A stretch of 64,000 nt of DNA, taken from contig NZ_LR134318.1 in assembly GCF_900636825.1 (NCBI RefSeq), positions 2,265,501 to 2,329,500 of the forward strand. The letters run 5' to 3'. Origin of the DNA: Pseudomonas fluorescens. Its GTDB lineage: Bacteria; Pseudomonadota; Gammaproteobacteria; Pseudomonadales; Pseudomonadaceae. How positions within the stretch are numbered: position 1 is the stretch's first letter; each line of letters opens with the position of its first letter. Both the position numbers and the translations under genes were made by a program. The notes beneath the pieces are model-generated. The model was not told the origin of the DNA, made no database searches, and saw nothing but the letters and a program-made list of their open reading frames with translations. Below are positions 17,499 through 25,133 of the stretch, piece by piece.

Positions 17499-18386
17499 AT
17501 GACCATCAAACAGATCCGCGCCTTTCTCGCGGTTGCCCAAAGCCTCAGTTTTGCCGTCGCTTGCGAACGGCTGCATCTGTCGCAATCGGCGCTGAGCCTG
17601 ACCATCAAGGCCTTGGAAGAAGGGCTGGGCGGGCGCTTGTTCAGCCGCAACACGCGCAACGTGGCGTTGACCCCGGAAGGTGAATCGCTGTTGCCGCTGG
17701 CCCGGCGCCTGATCGCCGATTGGGACAATGCCGAAGACGAAATGCGCCAGCGCTTCAGCCTGCAACGCGGCCGGGTGACGCTGGCGGCGATGCCCTCGTT
17801 TGCCGGCAATCTGCTGCCGCCGATCCTGAAGACTTTTCGCGCCCGTTATCCGAACGTCAACGTCACGGTCAACGACGTGATCAACGAGCAAGTATTGGAA
17901 ATGGTCCGCGATCGTCAGGTCGAACTCGGGGTAGCGTTTGAACCGATGCAGAGCACCTCGATGTCGTTCACGCCGTTGTATATCGATCGCTTTGTCGCGG
18001 TGGTGCCCAAGGAATCGCCGCTGGCCGAGCGCAGCGAGATCGACTGGCAGGTCTTGTTGCAGGAGCCGTTCATTACCCTGCAGCGACCATCGACAGTGCG
18101 GGTCATGCTTGAAGAGCATTTGCAGGCGCGCGGCATGAAGTTGCCGGTGGAGTTTGAAAGTCATCAATTAGCCACGGTTGGCAGGATGGTTGCCAGCGGA
18201 CTGGGCGTCAGTGCGGTGCCTGCGTTGTGCGCCGGGCAGATGCTCGAGCTGGGCGCGCACTGCCTGACGTTGAACGACTCGGTGGAGCGAGCCATCGGCG
18301 TGCTGACTGAACCGGGCAATGAATTGTCGGCAGCGGCGCAGGCGTTGTTCGATATCCTCAAGGCAGAAGATTTGGGGCGACTGTGA
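17499..18386 (+). CDS. dhcR: LysR-family regulator of the CoA-transferase operon
   Basis: A 295-residue LysR regulator. The winged helix lies in residues 1-60 (SFAVACERLHLSQSALSLTI as recognition region, then LGGRLFSRNTRNVALTPEG), and the ligand domain starts near residue 90. It diverges from the dhcAB-atoB genes, the usual arrangement in which a LysR protein activates its neighbour in response to a pathway metabolite. The dhcR symbol is taken from gene order, so the inducer (carnitine-derived or another ketoacid) is unproven. Confidence 0.82.
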   Translation: MTIKQIRAFLAVAQSLSFAVACERLHLSQSALSLTIKALEEGLGGRLFSRNTRNVALTPEGESLLPLARRLIADWDNAEDEMRQRFSLQRGRVTLAAMPSFAGNLLPPILKTFRARYPNVNVTVNDVINEQVLEMVRDRQVELGVAFEPMQSTSMSFTPLYIDRFVAVVPKESPLAERSEIDWQVLLQEPFITLQRPSTVRVMLEEHLQARGMKLPVEFESHQLATVGRMVASGLGVSAVPALCAGQMLELGAHCLTLNDSVERAIGVLTEPGNELSAAAQALFDILKAEDLGRL

Positions 18387-18392
18387 GATTTA

Positions 18393-18551
18393 CCCCCTCA
18401 CCCCAACCCTCTCCCCCAAGGGGGCGAGGGGGAAGGGAGCTGATCGAGGGGTTCCCAGATTCTGTGTTCGACTCAGAATTTTCATGTCGCAGTATTTAGA
18501 CCCGCCCCCTCACCCTAGCCCTTTCCCTTGGGAGAGGGCTAGGGTGAGGGG
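18393..18551. repeat. CCCTCACCC-type palindromic element
   Basis: Left part CCCCTCACCCCAACCCTCTC with an inverted GAGGGGGAAGGG, then about 65 bases, then a 45-base hairpin with 17-bp arms CCCCTCACCCTAGCCCT/AGGGCTAGGGTGAGGGG. Same family as the large palindrome at 60160-60376. It separates the LysR gene from the converging sirtuin gene and could act as a terminator. Confidence 0.85.
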
Positions 18552-18583
18552 CTACGTTCAAGTCGAACACATCGCCCGGGCAC

Positions 18584-19426
18584 TCAGCGTCCCAACTCCC
18601 CAAACAACAACGGCAAAACCTGCTCACAAGACGCTTCAATCTTCAAATCCAGCAAGTTATCCGCGCGCGTTTTGCCCAGGTTGATCGCGATCAACGGCTT
18701 GCCGCGATCCACGATCACTCGGCACAGGCGAAACGCCGAGTACGCCATCAACGACGAGCCGACCACCAGCATTCCAGCGGCATGCTCGGCGGCGTGCATC
18801 GCACGCGCGGCGGTGTGCGGCGCGACGTTTTCACCGAAAAACACCACGTCGGGTTTCAATCGCTCACCTGCGCAATAGGGGCAGTGGGGCACCTGAAAGC
18901 GCGCCTCAAATGCCGGGTCGAGCAGGGTGTCGCCATCCGGCGCCTGCACCGCATCAACGCCGGCCAGATAGGGGTTGTGCATTTCCATCAGACGCTGGAT
19001 CGCATCGCGCTCGCTGCGCTCGCCACAATCCAGACACAGCACTCGATGCAAGCTGCCATGCAGTTCAATCGCGTCGTGGCTGCCGGCCTGATCGTGCAAG
19101 GTGTCGACATTCTGCGTGATCAAAGCGCCGATGCGCCCGTGGCGCTGCAACTCGGCCAGCGCTGCGTGCGCCGCGTTCGGCCGCGCTTGACGCACTCGCG
19201 GCCAGCCGAGCATGGCCCGAGCCCAATAACGCCGACGCGCTTCGGGAGCGGCGAGAAACTCCTGATACATCATCGGCTGTCGGCCGCGGCGAACGCCCTC
19301 GCTGTCGCGGTAATCCGGAATGCCTGAAGACGTGCTGATGCCGGCGCCGGTCAGCACCAGGAAATCGCCGGCGGCCATGGCTTGCTGCAGGGTGTCGAGA
19401 TGCGCGCGGATCGGGCTGTCGAGCAT
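18584..19426 (-). CDS. sirtuin-type NAD-dependent protein deacylase
   Basis: A 280-residue Sir2 protein. The NAD-binding motifs LTGAGISTSSGIPDYRD (25-41) and TQNVDTLHDQAGS are intact, the catalytic histidine is in IELHGSLHR, and two zinc pairs (CLDCGER and CPYCAGE) are spaced by about 55 residues. The C-terminal part has LVVGSSLMAYSAFRLC. The variant zinc spacing and length fit the SIR2 class II/bacterial group rather than E. coli CobB. It would remove acyl groups from lysines using NAD, but substrates cannot be inferred. Neighbours give no functional link. Confidence 0.92.
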   Translation of the reverse strand: MLDSPIRAHLDTLQQAMAAGDFLVLTGAGISTSSGIPDYRDSEGVRRGRQPMMYQEFLAAPEARRRYWARAMLGWPRVRQARPNAAHAALAELQRHGRIGALITQNVDTLHDQAGSHDAIELHGSLHRVLCLDCGERSERDAIQRLMEMHNPYLAGVDAVQAPDGDTLLDPAFEARFQVPHCPYCAGERLKPDVVFFGENVAPHTAARAMHAAEHAAGMLVVGSSLMAYSAFRLCRVIVDRGKPLIAINLGKTRADNLLDLKIEASCEQVLPLLFGELGR

Positions 19427-19481
19427 GGCAGACGCTCCGAAAAGGATGGTGCCCGCAGATTAGCATGGCGTTCCAAACCCC

Positions 19482-19560
19482 TGTAGGAGCTGCGGCACGC
19501 TGCGATCCTTTGATCTTGGGTTTGAAAATCAAAAGATCGCAGCGTGCCGCAGCTCCTACA
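19482..19560. repeat. REPIN, type B
   Basis: TGTAGGAGCTGCGGCACGCT and the inverted AGCGTGCCGCAGCTCCTACA around GATCCTTTGATC and GATCTTTTGATT halves. Followed directly by the 49-bp triplication. Confidence 0.9.
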
Positions 19561-19571
19561 GATTGGGGTCC

Positions 19572-19718
19572 GATCAGGAAGGTTGAGTTCAGCGCAAAAA
19601 GATCGCAGCGCATCAGGGCCGATCAGGCTGGTTCAGTTCAGCGCAAAAAGACCGCAGCGGATCAGGTTCGATCAGGCAGCTTGAGTTCTGCGCACAGGCC
19701 GCCGCCCTCGCGGTTGCT
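19572..19718. repeat. 49-bp imperfect tandem triplication including the 3' end of the kinase gene
   Basis: GATCAGG begins at 19572, 19621 and 19670, exactly 49 bases apart. The first two units each contain a copy of the last codons of the kinase gene (compare GGTTGAGTTCAGCGCA and GCTTGAGTTCTGCGCA) followed by the REP fragment AAAAAGATCGCAGCG. The third unit is the real end of the gene, where similarity fades after about 30 bases. Confidence 0.8.
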
Positions 19719-20972
19719 CAGGGTCAGCGATCCGCCGAGCGCCATCGCCAGTTGCTGGGCGATCGCCAATCCCAGTCCGGTGCCGCCGGTGTTGCGGTTG
19801 CGCGAATTCTCGACGCGGTAGAACGGCTCCATCACCTGCGCCAGTTCGGCGTCGGCAATGCCCGGGCCGCGATCAAGAACTTTGACGGACAGGCCGCTGC
19901 CGTTCGCCTCCACCTGCAATTGCGCGGCGCCGGAAAATTTCAGCGCGTTGTCGGTCAGGTTCACCAACACCCGGCGCAGCGCCTGCGGTCGGGTGTCGAT
20001 GACGGCTTTGCTTTTGCCGTTGAGTTGCACGTCTTTGCCGATGTCCTGATAGTCGAATACCAGGCTGTCGAGGAACGAGTCGAGATCGGTGCGGCGGCTT
20101 TCTTCGGTGGCGCCGTGAATGCTGCGGGCGTAGGCCACACCTTCGCGCACCAAGTGCTCGATCTCGCCGAGATCGCTGCTCAATTTGTCTTTTTCAACCG
20201 AGTCGTCCATGAACTCCGCGCGCAGTTTCATGCGCGTGATCGGCGTTTGCAGGTCATGGGAAATGGCCGCGAGCAACTGCATGCGTTCTTTCAGATAAGC
20301 AGCGATGCGCGTTTGCATGGCGTTGAACGCCCGCGCCGCATGCACCACTTCGGTCGGGCCGTGTTCGTCGAGTTTGATCGGATGTGCGTTGGGATCGAGG
20401 GTTTCCACCGCATTCGCAAGACGGGTCAGCGGGCGGATGGCGATGCGCACGGCGAGCCAGGTGCAGAGCACCAGCAGCGCCAATTGGCCGAGCAATACCA
20501 CGGGCAACCACGGCGACAGGGGCACCATCGCCGGACGTATATCGATGGTCACCGGGCTGCCGTCGCTCAGGCGCAGATGGCCCTGAAAATGCCTTCTCGG
20601 CCCGCCGGGCACCTCAGTAAAGATCACCGGGTAGGTGTCGCCGATGGCGGCGGTAATCGATGCGATGGCAACGGACTCGTCACCAGACGTGACCGGCATG
20701 CCCGGTTCGCCTTCATTGAGCAGATATTGATAATTGCGCCGCGCCAGACGCGGCAGCCAGGTCGGACGCTCGTCGGCCGGCAGACGATCAAGAATCGCCA
20801 TCGAAGTCGAAACATCCGTCTCGAGATTGCCGAGCATGGTGCTTTTCGCACTTTGATAGCGCTCGTAATACTGCGCGCCAAACGACAGGCCCTGGGCGAG
20901 GATCAGCCCGATGAGGAAAATCAGCGACAGGCGCGAGGCGAGGGTGCGCGGCCATTGCAGTTTGAGTGTCAT
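19662..20972 (-). CDS. membrane sensor histidine kinase
   Basis: A 436-residue EnvZ/BaeS-like kinase. Transmembrane segments at about 13-33 and 155-179 enclose a periplasmic sensor of about 120 residues. A HAMP domain follows (RPLTRLANAVE), then the H-box AISHDLQTPITRMKLR with His239, and the ATPase boxes NLTDNALKFS, DRGPGI and GGTGLGLAIAQQLA. Its start overlaps the regulator gene as ATGA. The downstream divergent operon encodes periplasmic and disulfide-handling proteins, suggesting an envelope or redox signal (inference). Its last codons are duplicated downstream. Confidence 0.93.
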   Translation of the reverse strand: MTLKLQWPRTLASRLSLIFLIGLILAQGLSFGAQYYERYQSAKSTMLGNLETDVSTSMAILDRLPADERPTWLPRLARRNYQYLLNEGEPGMPVTSGDESVAIASITAAIGDTYPVIFTEVPGGPRRHFQGHLRLSDGSPVTIDIRPAMVPLSPWLPVVLLGQLALLVLCTWLAVRIAIRPLTRLANAVETLDPNAHPIKLDEHGPTEVVHAARAFNAMQTRIAAYLKERMQLLAAISHDLQTPITRMKLRAEFMDDSVEKDKLSSDLGEIEHLVREGVAYARSIHGATEESRRTDLDSFLDSLVFDYQDIGKDVQLNGKSKAVIDTRPQALRRVLVNLTDNALKFSGAAQLQVEANGSGLSVKVLDRGPGIADAELAQVMEPFYRVENSRNRNTGGTGLGLAIAQQLAMALGGSLTLSNREGGGLCAELKLPDRT

Positions 20973-21709
20973 GCCGGCGCCCCAAGCAACTCGACCGGCA
21001 GCGAAAACACATAGCCTTCACTGCGCACGGTCTTGATGTAGGCCGGCTCGCGGGCATCGTCGAGCAGGCGTTGGCGCAAGCGGCTGACCAGCAGATCAAT
21101 GGAACGGTCGAACAGATCGGCCTCGCGGCCTTGAGTCAAATTGAGCAATTGCTCGCGGCTGAGCACCCGTTGCGGATGGTCGAGAAACACCCGCAGCAAG
21201 CGGTATTCAGCGCCGCTGAGGGCAACCATGGTGCCGTCGCTGTCGAGCAGATGGCGCGCCGAGGTGTCCAGCTGCCAGCGACCGAAGGCCAGCAACCGGC
21301 CGGCTTCCGTGACTACCAGATTCGGCGGCAACATGCGCGTGCGGCGCAATACCGCGTTGATCCGCGCGAGCAATTCGCGGGCGGCGAAGGGTTTGGTCAG
21401 GTAGTCATCGGCGCCCATTTCCAGACCGATGATGCGGTCAGTTTCATCGTTGCGCGCGGTGAGCATCAGCACCGGCGTGGCCTTGTGCTTGCCCACCCGC
21501 AGTTCGCGGCACAGCTGCAGGCCGTCGTCGCCGGGCATCATGATGTCGAGCACAATCAGGTCGACGGTGTTGGCGTCGAGGAAACTGCGCATTTGCCGGC
21601 CATCGGCAACCACGGTCGTGCGCAAGCCGTTTTTCTTCAGGTAATTACCTACCAGTTCACGGATCTCGCGGTCGTCGTCGACGATGAGAATGTGATCGAC
21701 ATGTTCCAT
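20969..21709 (-). CDS. OmpR/PhoB-family response regulator
   Basis: A 246-residue DNA-binding response regulator. Receiver: acidic pocket VDDDREIRE, phospho-acceptor Asp55 in LIVLDIMMPGDDG, Thr in LMLTARND and Lys in DDYLTKPFAARELLARI. C-terminal winged helix: ALSGAEYRLLRVFLDHPQRV and DRSIDLLVSRLRQRL ending in TVRSEGYVFS. It is cotranscribed with the kinase and diverges from the DUF2790/DipZ operon across 297 bases that hold two strong dyads, its likely binding sites. Confidence 0.93.
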   Translation of the reverse strand: MEHVDHILIVDDDREIRELVGNYLKKNGLRTTVVADGRQMRSFLDANTVDLIVLDIMMPGDDGLQLCRELRVGKHKATPVLMLTARNDETDRIIGLEMGADDYLTKPFAARELLARINAVLRRTRMLPPNLVVTEAGRLLAFGRWQLDTSARHLLDSDGTMVALSGAEYRLLRVFLDHPQRVLSREQLLNLTQGREADLFDRSIDLLVSRLRQRLLDDAREPAYIKTVRSEGYVFSLPVELLGAPA

Positions 21710-21789
21710 CGTTCAAGCCTCTGTCTAAAGGGGAATGCCGTGCAGTCTATAGCGCCGTTGACCGCACGCCTGCCTGCCTTTGTATTGCA

Positions 21790-21816
21790 GTGTATCTGCC
21801 GCGTAGACGGATACAC
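21790..21816. promoter_or_regulatory. candidate response-regulator operator, site 1
   Basis: GTGTATC (21790-21796) and GATACAC (21810-21816) with a 13-base spacer. The left part, TGTATTGCAGTGTATCTGC, is a near copy of the second site's left part (TGTATCGCTGTGTATCTAC). Lies between the regulator gene and the diverging operon. Confidence 0.6.
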
Positions 21817-21851
21817 GCAGACGCAAAAACGCGATTTCTTCTGGCTTTTGT

Positions 21852-21890
21852 ATCGCTGTGTATCTACAGGGCGCGCAGATACACAGCGAT
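21852..21890. promoter_or_regulatory. candidate response-regulator operator, site 2
   Basis: Perfect 14-bp inverted arms ATCGCTGTGTATCT and AGATACACAGCGAT around 11 bases. The centre is 68 bases from the centre of site 1, about six and a half helical turns. Two related sites in a divergent promoter favour control of both transcripts, probably by the adjacent regulator. Confidence 0.65.
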
Positions 21891-22006
21891 TGATTCTCGT
21901 CCTTTCCTGACACAGACGCGATACCTCAAGGGCCTCAAATAGGCTCCATCGAGGCCCACACAGATCGCCTCGGCTCAAAACCCACTGAAGCCTTGAGGAC
22001 ACCACC

Positions 22007-22270
22007 ATGACCAACAAATCCGTAATCGCCGCTTGCCTGTTCGCCGCTCTGAACATCTGCACCCTGTCAGCGCACGCCGAAGCCGATGTCAGCCGGCAGA
22101 CCTACAGCTACGGCACGCATCTGGATATCAAGAAAGTCATCTCGATGACCGAGGACGACTCGGTGGTCTGCGGCATCACCCAGGCGCGCATGGTTTACCT
22201 CGATTCGGCCGGCAAAACCCGCGAACTGGATTACAGCAAATTCGCCGACGGCTGCAACAACCAGAACTGA
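22007..22270 (+). CDS. DUF2790 small periplasmic protein
   Basis: An 87-residue exported protein: signal peptide MTNKSVIAACLFAALNICTL ending at SAHA, then the DUF2790 core (YSYGTHLDIKKVISM, the VCGITQARMVYLDSAGK strand pair and a C-terminal CNNQN). Two cysteines remain in the mature part and may form a disulfide. The family is common in pseudomonads and has no known biochemical role. AGGACACC precedes the ATG. First gene of the operon facing the two-component system. Confidence 0.85.
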   Translation: MTNKSVIAACLFAALNICTLSAHAEADVSRQTYSYGTHLDIKKVISMTEDDSVVCGITQARMVYLDSAGKTRELDYSKFADGCNNQN

Positions 22271-22302
22271 GTCTTCCCTAACTTTCTGCAAGGAGTTTTG
22301 CC

Positions 22303-22641
22303 ATGAACAATGTCTCGCGCTTTCTGACCGCATTTGCCTTTTCCTTCGCCGGTGTGGCCGCCCACGCCGACAGTTCCGTCGAAACCGGTAGTTGCGGCAG
22401 CAGCACCTGCTTCCAGCTGACGACCGTGGCGAAGGAGGGCAGCGACGCACTGATCGCCGCCGACGGCTCCAGCCGCACGCCGCAGGGGCAGATGGTTGCA
22501 GCTGACGGCTCCAGCCGCACGCCGCAGGGGCAGATGGTTGCCGCCGACGGCTCCAGCCGCACGCCACAGGGCCAGCTCGTTGCGGAAAACGGTGCCAGTC
22601 GCACCCCTCAAGGGCAATGGCTGGACGATCAGAACGCATGA
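22303..22641 (+). CDS. exported protein with four 14-residue repeats
   Basis: A 112-residue protein. A signal peptide (TAFAFSFAGVAAHA) is followed by a Cys pair (GSCGSSTCFQ) and then four tandem copies of a 14-residue unit of the form AADGSSRTPQGQMV, the last two diverging (AENGASRTPQGQWL). At DNA level the unit is 42 bp; the first three copies are almost identical, so copy number may vary between strains. AAGGAG lies 8 bases before the ATG. It sits between DUF2790 and DipZ genes, suggesting a role in periplasmic redox or metal chemistry. I recognise no family. Confidence 0.82.
   Translation: MNNVSRFLTAFAFSFAGVAAHADSSVETGSCGSSTCFQLTTVAKEGSDALIAADGSSRTPQGQMVAADGSSRTPQGQMVAADGSSRTPQGQLVAENGASRTPQGQWLDDQNA
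22450..22620 (+). repeat. 42-bp tandem repeat within the coding region
   Basis: Four units, each starting near GCCGACGGCTCCAGCCGCAC and continuing CGCCGCAGGGGCAGATGGTT. Units 1-3 differ at only a few bases while unit 4 has several changes. In-frame, so slippage would add or remove whole 14-residue units. Confidence 0.9.
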
Positions 22642-22730
22642 GCCACGGCGTCGAAAAAACTCGGTAGCGAGGGCGCGATTGGCCTCGCTACCCGGTTGAG
22701 TGCCCAGCCTCTTTTTCAAGGTGACCCCCT

Positions 22731-23942
22731 ATGTACCTCATCGCGTTTCTCGGCGGTCTGCTGACCGTTCTCAGTCCCTGCATCCTGCCGGTGGTGCCAT
22801 TTCTGTTCGCTGGCGCCAACCGCACCCGAACTTCGATCTTCCTGACGCTGGGCGGCATGGCGCTGACCTTTGCATTGATCTCCAGCCTCGCCGTGGTCAG
22901 CAGCGAGTGGGTCATTCAGGCCAGCAACACCGGTCGCCATGTGGCGCTGATCGTCATGGCGCTGTTTGCCTTGTCGCTGATCTCGGCCCGTGTCGGTGAC
23001 TGGCTGACCCGGCCCTTGGTGGCGCTGGGCAACCGTCTCGACCAGAACACCCGCAAACGCGCAGGGCCCTTGGGCCCGATCATGCTTGGCGTGGCTACCG
23101 GTCTGCTCTGGGCACCCTGCGCCGGACCGATTCTCGGGGTGATTCTGACTGGCGCAATGCTGCAAGGCGCCAACGCGCAGACCAGTTTGTTGCTGTTGGC
23201 GTATGGCGCCGGCAGTGCCTTGTCGCTGGGCACGCTGATCTTCGCCGGGCGCGGTCTGGTCAATCGGCTGAAACCGTCGATTCCGTTCACCGGTTGGTTG
23301 CGTCGCGGTGCGGGGGTCGCGGTGCTTGCCACCGTGGCGGTGATTTCGACGGGGGCGGACAAAACCCTGCTCGCCAGCACGTCATCCGAAGGCGTCGCCA
23401 GCGTCGAGAAGAATGTGTTGGAGAACGTACCGAAAGTGGTCGATTACTTTGTCAGCAAGGTCCGCGCCGATTCGATGCTGGACCCGGCCCAAGGCGCAAT
23501 GCCGTCGCTGGCGGGGGCGGTGCAATGGCTCAACTCACCAGAGCTGAACGCCGAGTCCCTGCGCGGAAAAGTCGTGCTGGTGGATTTCTGGACCTATGAC
23601 TGCATCAACTGCCAGCACACTCTGCCGTATGTCAAAGAATGGGCGAAGAAATACGCGAAGGACGGCCTGGTGGTGATCGGCGTGCACACCCCCGAGTACG
23701 GCTACGAGCGGATCATCGACAACGTCAAGGATCAGGTGAAAAAACTCGGCATCACCTATCCCGTGGCGATCGATAACAACTACGCGATCTGGCGCAACTT
23801 CGACAATCAGTACTGGCCCGCGCATTACCTGATCGATGCCAAGGGCCAAATGCGTTCCAGCCACTTCGGCGAAGGAAGCTATGACGCGAAGGAGCAGATG
23901 ATCAAGCAATTGCTGGAGGAGGCGAAAGCGCCCGCGGCTTGA
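22731..23942 (+). CDS. dipZ: DipZ-type thiol:disulfide interchange protein (CcdA-like plus thioredoxin-like)
   Basis: A 403-residue fusion. Residues 1-210 form a CcdA/DsbD-beta-like membrane domain with the two conserved cysteine motifs LSPCILPVVPF and LWAPCAGPILG. Residues about 245-403 form a periplasmic TlpA/thioredoxin-like domain with active site YDCINCQHTLPYV. The protein should carry electrons from cytoplasmic thioredoxin across the membrane to periplasmic partners. Unlike DsbD it has no N-terminal alpha domain. The two small exported proteins encoded just upstream, both with cysteines, are candidate clients. Confidence 0.88.
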   Translation: MYLIAFLGGLLTVLSPCILPVVPFLFAGANRTRTSIFLTLGGMALTFALISSLAVVSSEWVIQASNTGRHVALIVMALFALSLISARVGDWLTRPLVALGNRLDQNTRKRAGPLGPIMLGVATGLLWAPCAGPILGVILTGAMLQGANAQTSLLLLAYGAGSALSLGTLIFAGRGLVNRLKPSIPFTGWLRRGAGVAVLATVAVISTGADKTLLASTSSEGVASVEKNVLENVPKVVDYFVSKVRADSMLDPAQGAMPSLAGAVQWLNSPELNAESLRGKVVLVDFWTYDCINCQHTLPYVKEWAKKYAKDGLVVIGVHTPEYGYERIIDNVKDQVKKLGITYPVAIDNNYAIWRNFDNQYWPAHYLIDAKGQMRSSHFGEGSYDAKEQMIKQLLEEAKAPAA

Positions 23943-24175
23943 CCGGCGATGTGTTGCAACGGCTTTACAAATCCCCGCCACTCATCGGCAAAGCCGCTGT
24001 TTTCGCTGCTCGCCGGACGATCGGCGGGGACGCCGACCGGACTCGGCGCGATAGTGGTAGAGCAGGGTGATTGTCGACTCTGTCGCATAACAAGAGGTCG
24101 CCACGGCGGCGGCAATTGAATGGTCCGACCGCCACCGAATGATGACCGACCCCACCTCTAGCGGAGCGCACATGC

Positions 24176-24988
24176 ATGAGTACGCCGATTGATCTCATTG
24201 CCTTGAAGGAACGCCAGAAAGTCGCCTGGGCCAGTGGCGATTACGCCGTGATCGGCACGACCTTGCAGATCGTCGGCGAAACCCTCGCCGAAGCTTGCGA
24301 TTTGCGCTGCGATGAAGAGGTGCTGGATGTCGCCGCCGGTAACGGCAATGCGACACTGGCGGCGGCCAGGCGCGGTTGCCAGGTGACCTCCACCGACTAC
24401 GTCGCGGCCTTGCTGGAACGGGGCCAGGATCGCGCTCGGGCCGAACACCTCGACGTGACTTTCCAGGTCGCCGATGCCGAGGCGTTGCCGTTCCCGGATG
24501 AAAGTTATGACGCCGTGCTCTCGACGTTCGGCGTGATGTTCGCGCCGGATCAAGTCAGGGCGGCCAACGAGCTGGGGCGGGTCTGCCGCCGGGGTGGGCG
24601 CATCGGTCTGGCCAATTGGACCCCGGAAGGGTTTGTCGGGCAGATGTTCAAGACCCTCGGTGCTCACTTGCCACCGCCGGCAGGCGCGCAGCCGCCGTCG
24701 AACTGGGGCTCCGATGCATGGCTGCACAAGCACTTCGACGACCGCGATTTTCTCGTGCGGGTAACGCGGCGCGAATTCAATTTCCGGTATCGCTCAGCGG
24801 CGCATTTCATCGATATCTTTCGCCACTGGTACGGCCCCGTGCATAAGGCCTTTGCGGTGCTGTCGCCGGAAGTGGGGCAGGCGCTGGAGAGTGATTTGAC
24901 GCAACTGCTCGAACGCATGAATCGGGCGGGGGAGGAATCGCTGGTGGTGCCGAGTGAGTATCTGGAAGTGGTGATTACCAAGCGCTGA
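24176..24988 (+). CDS. class I SAM-dependent methyltransferase
   Basis: A 270-residue UbiE/Methyltransf_11-like enzyme. Motif I is EVLDVAAGNGNATLAAARRG, the acidic loop is TSTDYVAALLERG and the post-motif region is FQVADAEALPFPDESYDAVLS. The C-terminal substrate domain is rich in aromatics (FNFRYRSAAHFIDIFRHWYG). Substrate unknown. It stands alone between dipZ and a phosphatidylcholine synthase gene on the other strand; PmtA-type phospholipid methylation is not supported by motif or context. Confidence 0.82.
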   Translation: MSTPIDLIALKERQKVAWASGDYAVIGTTLQIVGETLAEACDLRCDEEVLDVAAGNGNATLAAARRGCQVTSTDYVAALLERGQDRARAEHLDVTFQVADAEALPFPDESYDAVLSTFGVMFAPDQVRAANELGRVCRRGGRIGLANWTPEGFVGQMFKTLGAHLPPPAGAQPPSNWGSDAWLHKHFDDRDFLVRVTRREFNFRYRSAAHFIDIFRHWYGPVHKAFAVLSPEVGQALESDLTQLLERMNRAGEESLVVPSEYLEVVITKR

Positions 24989-25020
24989 AAGACCTTGTAT
25001 TCACGCTCAGTGCCACTCCC

Positions 25021-25110
25021 TGCGGGAGCTGGCTTGCCAGCGATGACGGAGTGTCAGCCAACTACCTTTTGGCTGGTCTGGCGCTATCGCTGGCAAGCCA
25101 GCTCCCACAG
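25021..25110. repeat. REPIN, type A
   Basis: TGCGGGAGCTGGCTTGCCAG and inverted CTGGCAAGCCAGCTCCCACA, with an inner AGCCAACTACC/GGCTGGTCTGG imperfect dyad. Between converging genes. Confidence 0.88.
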
Positions 25111-25133
25111 GTTATTTGTGGCGTCCTTAAGGC

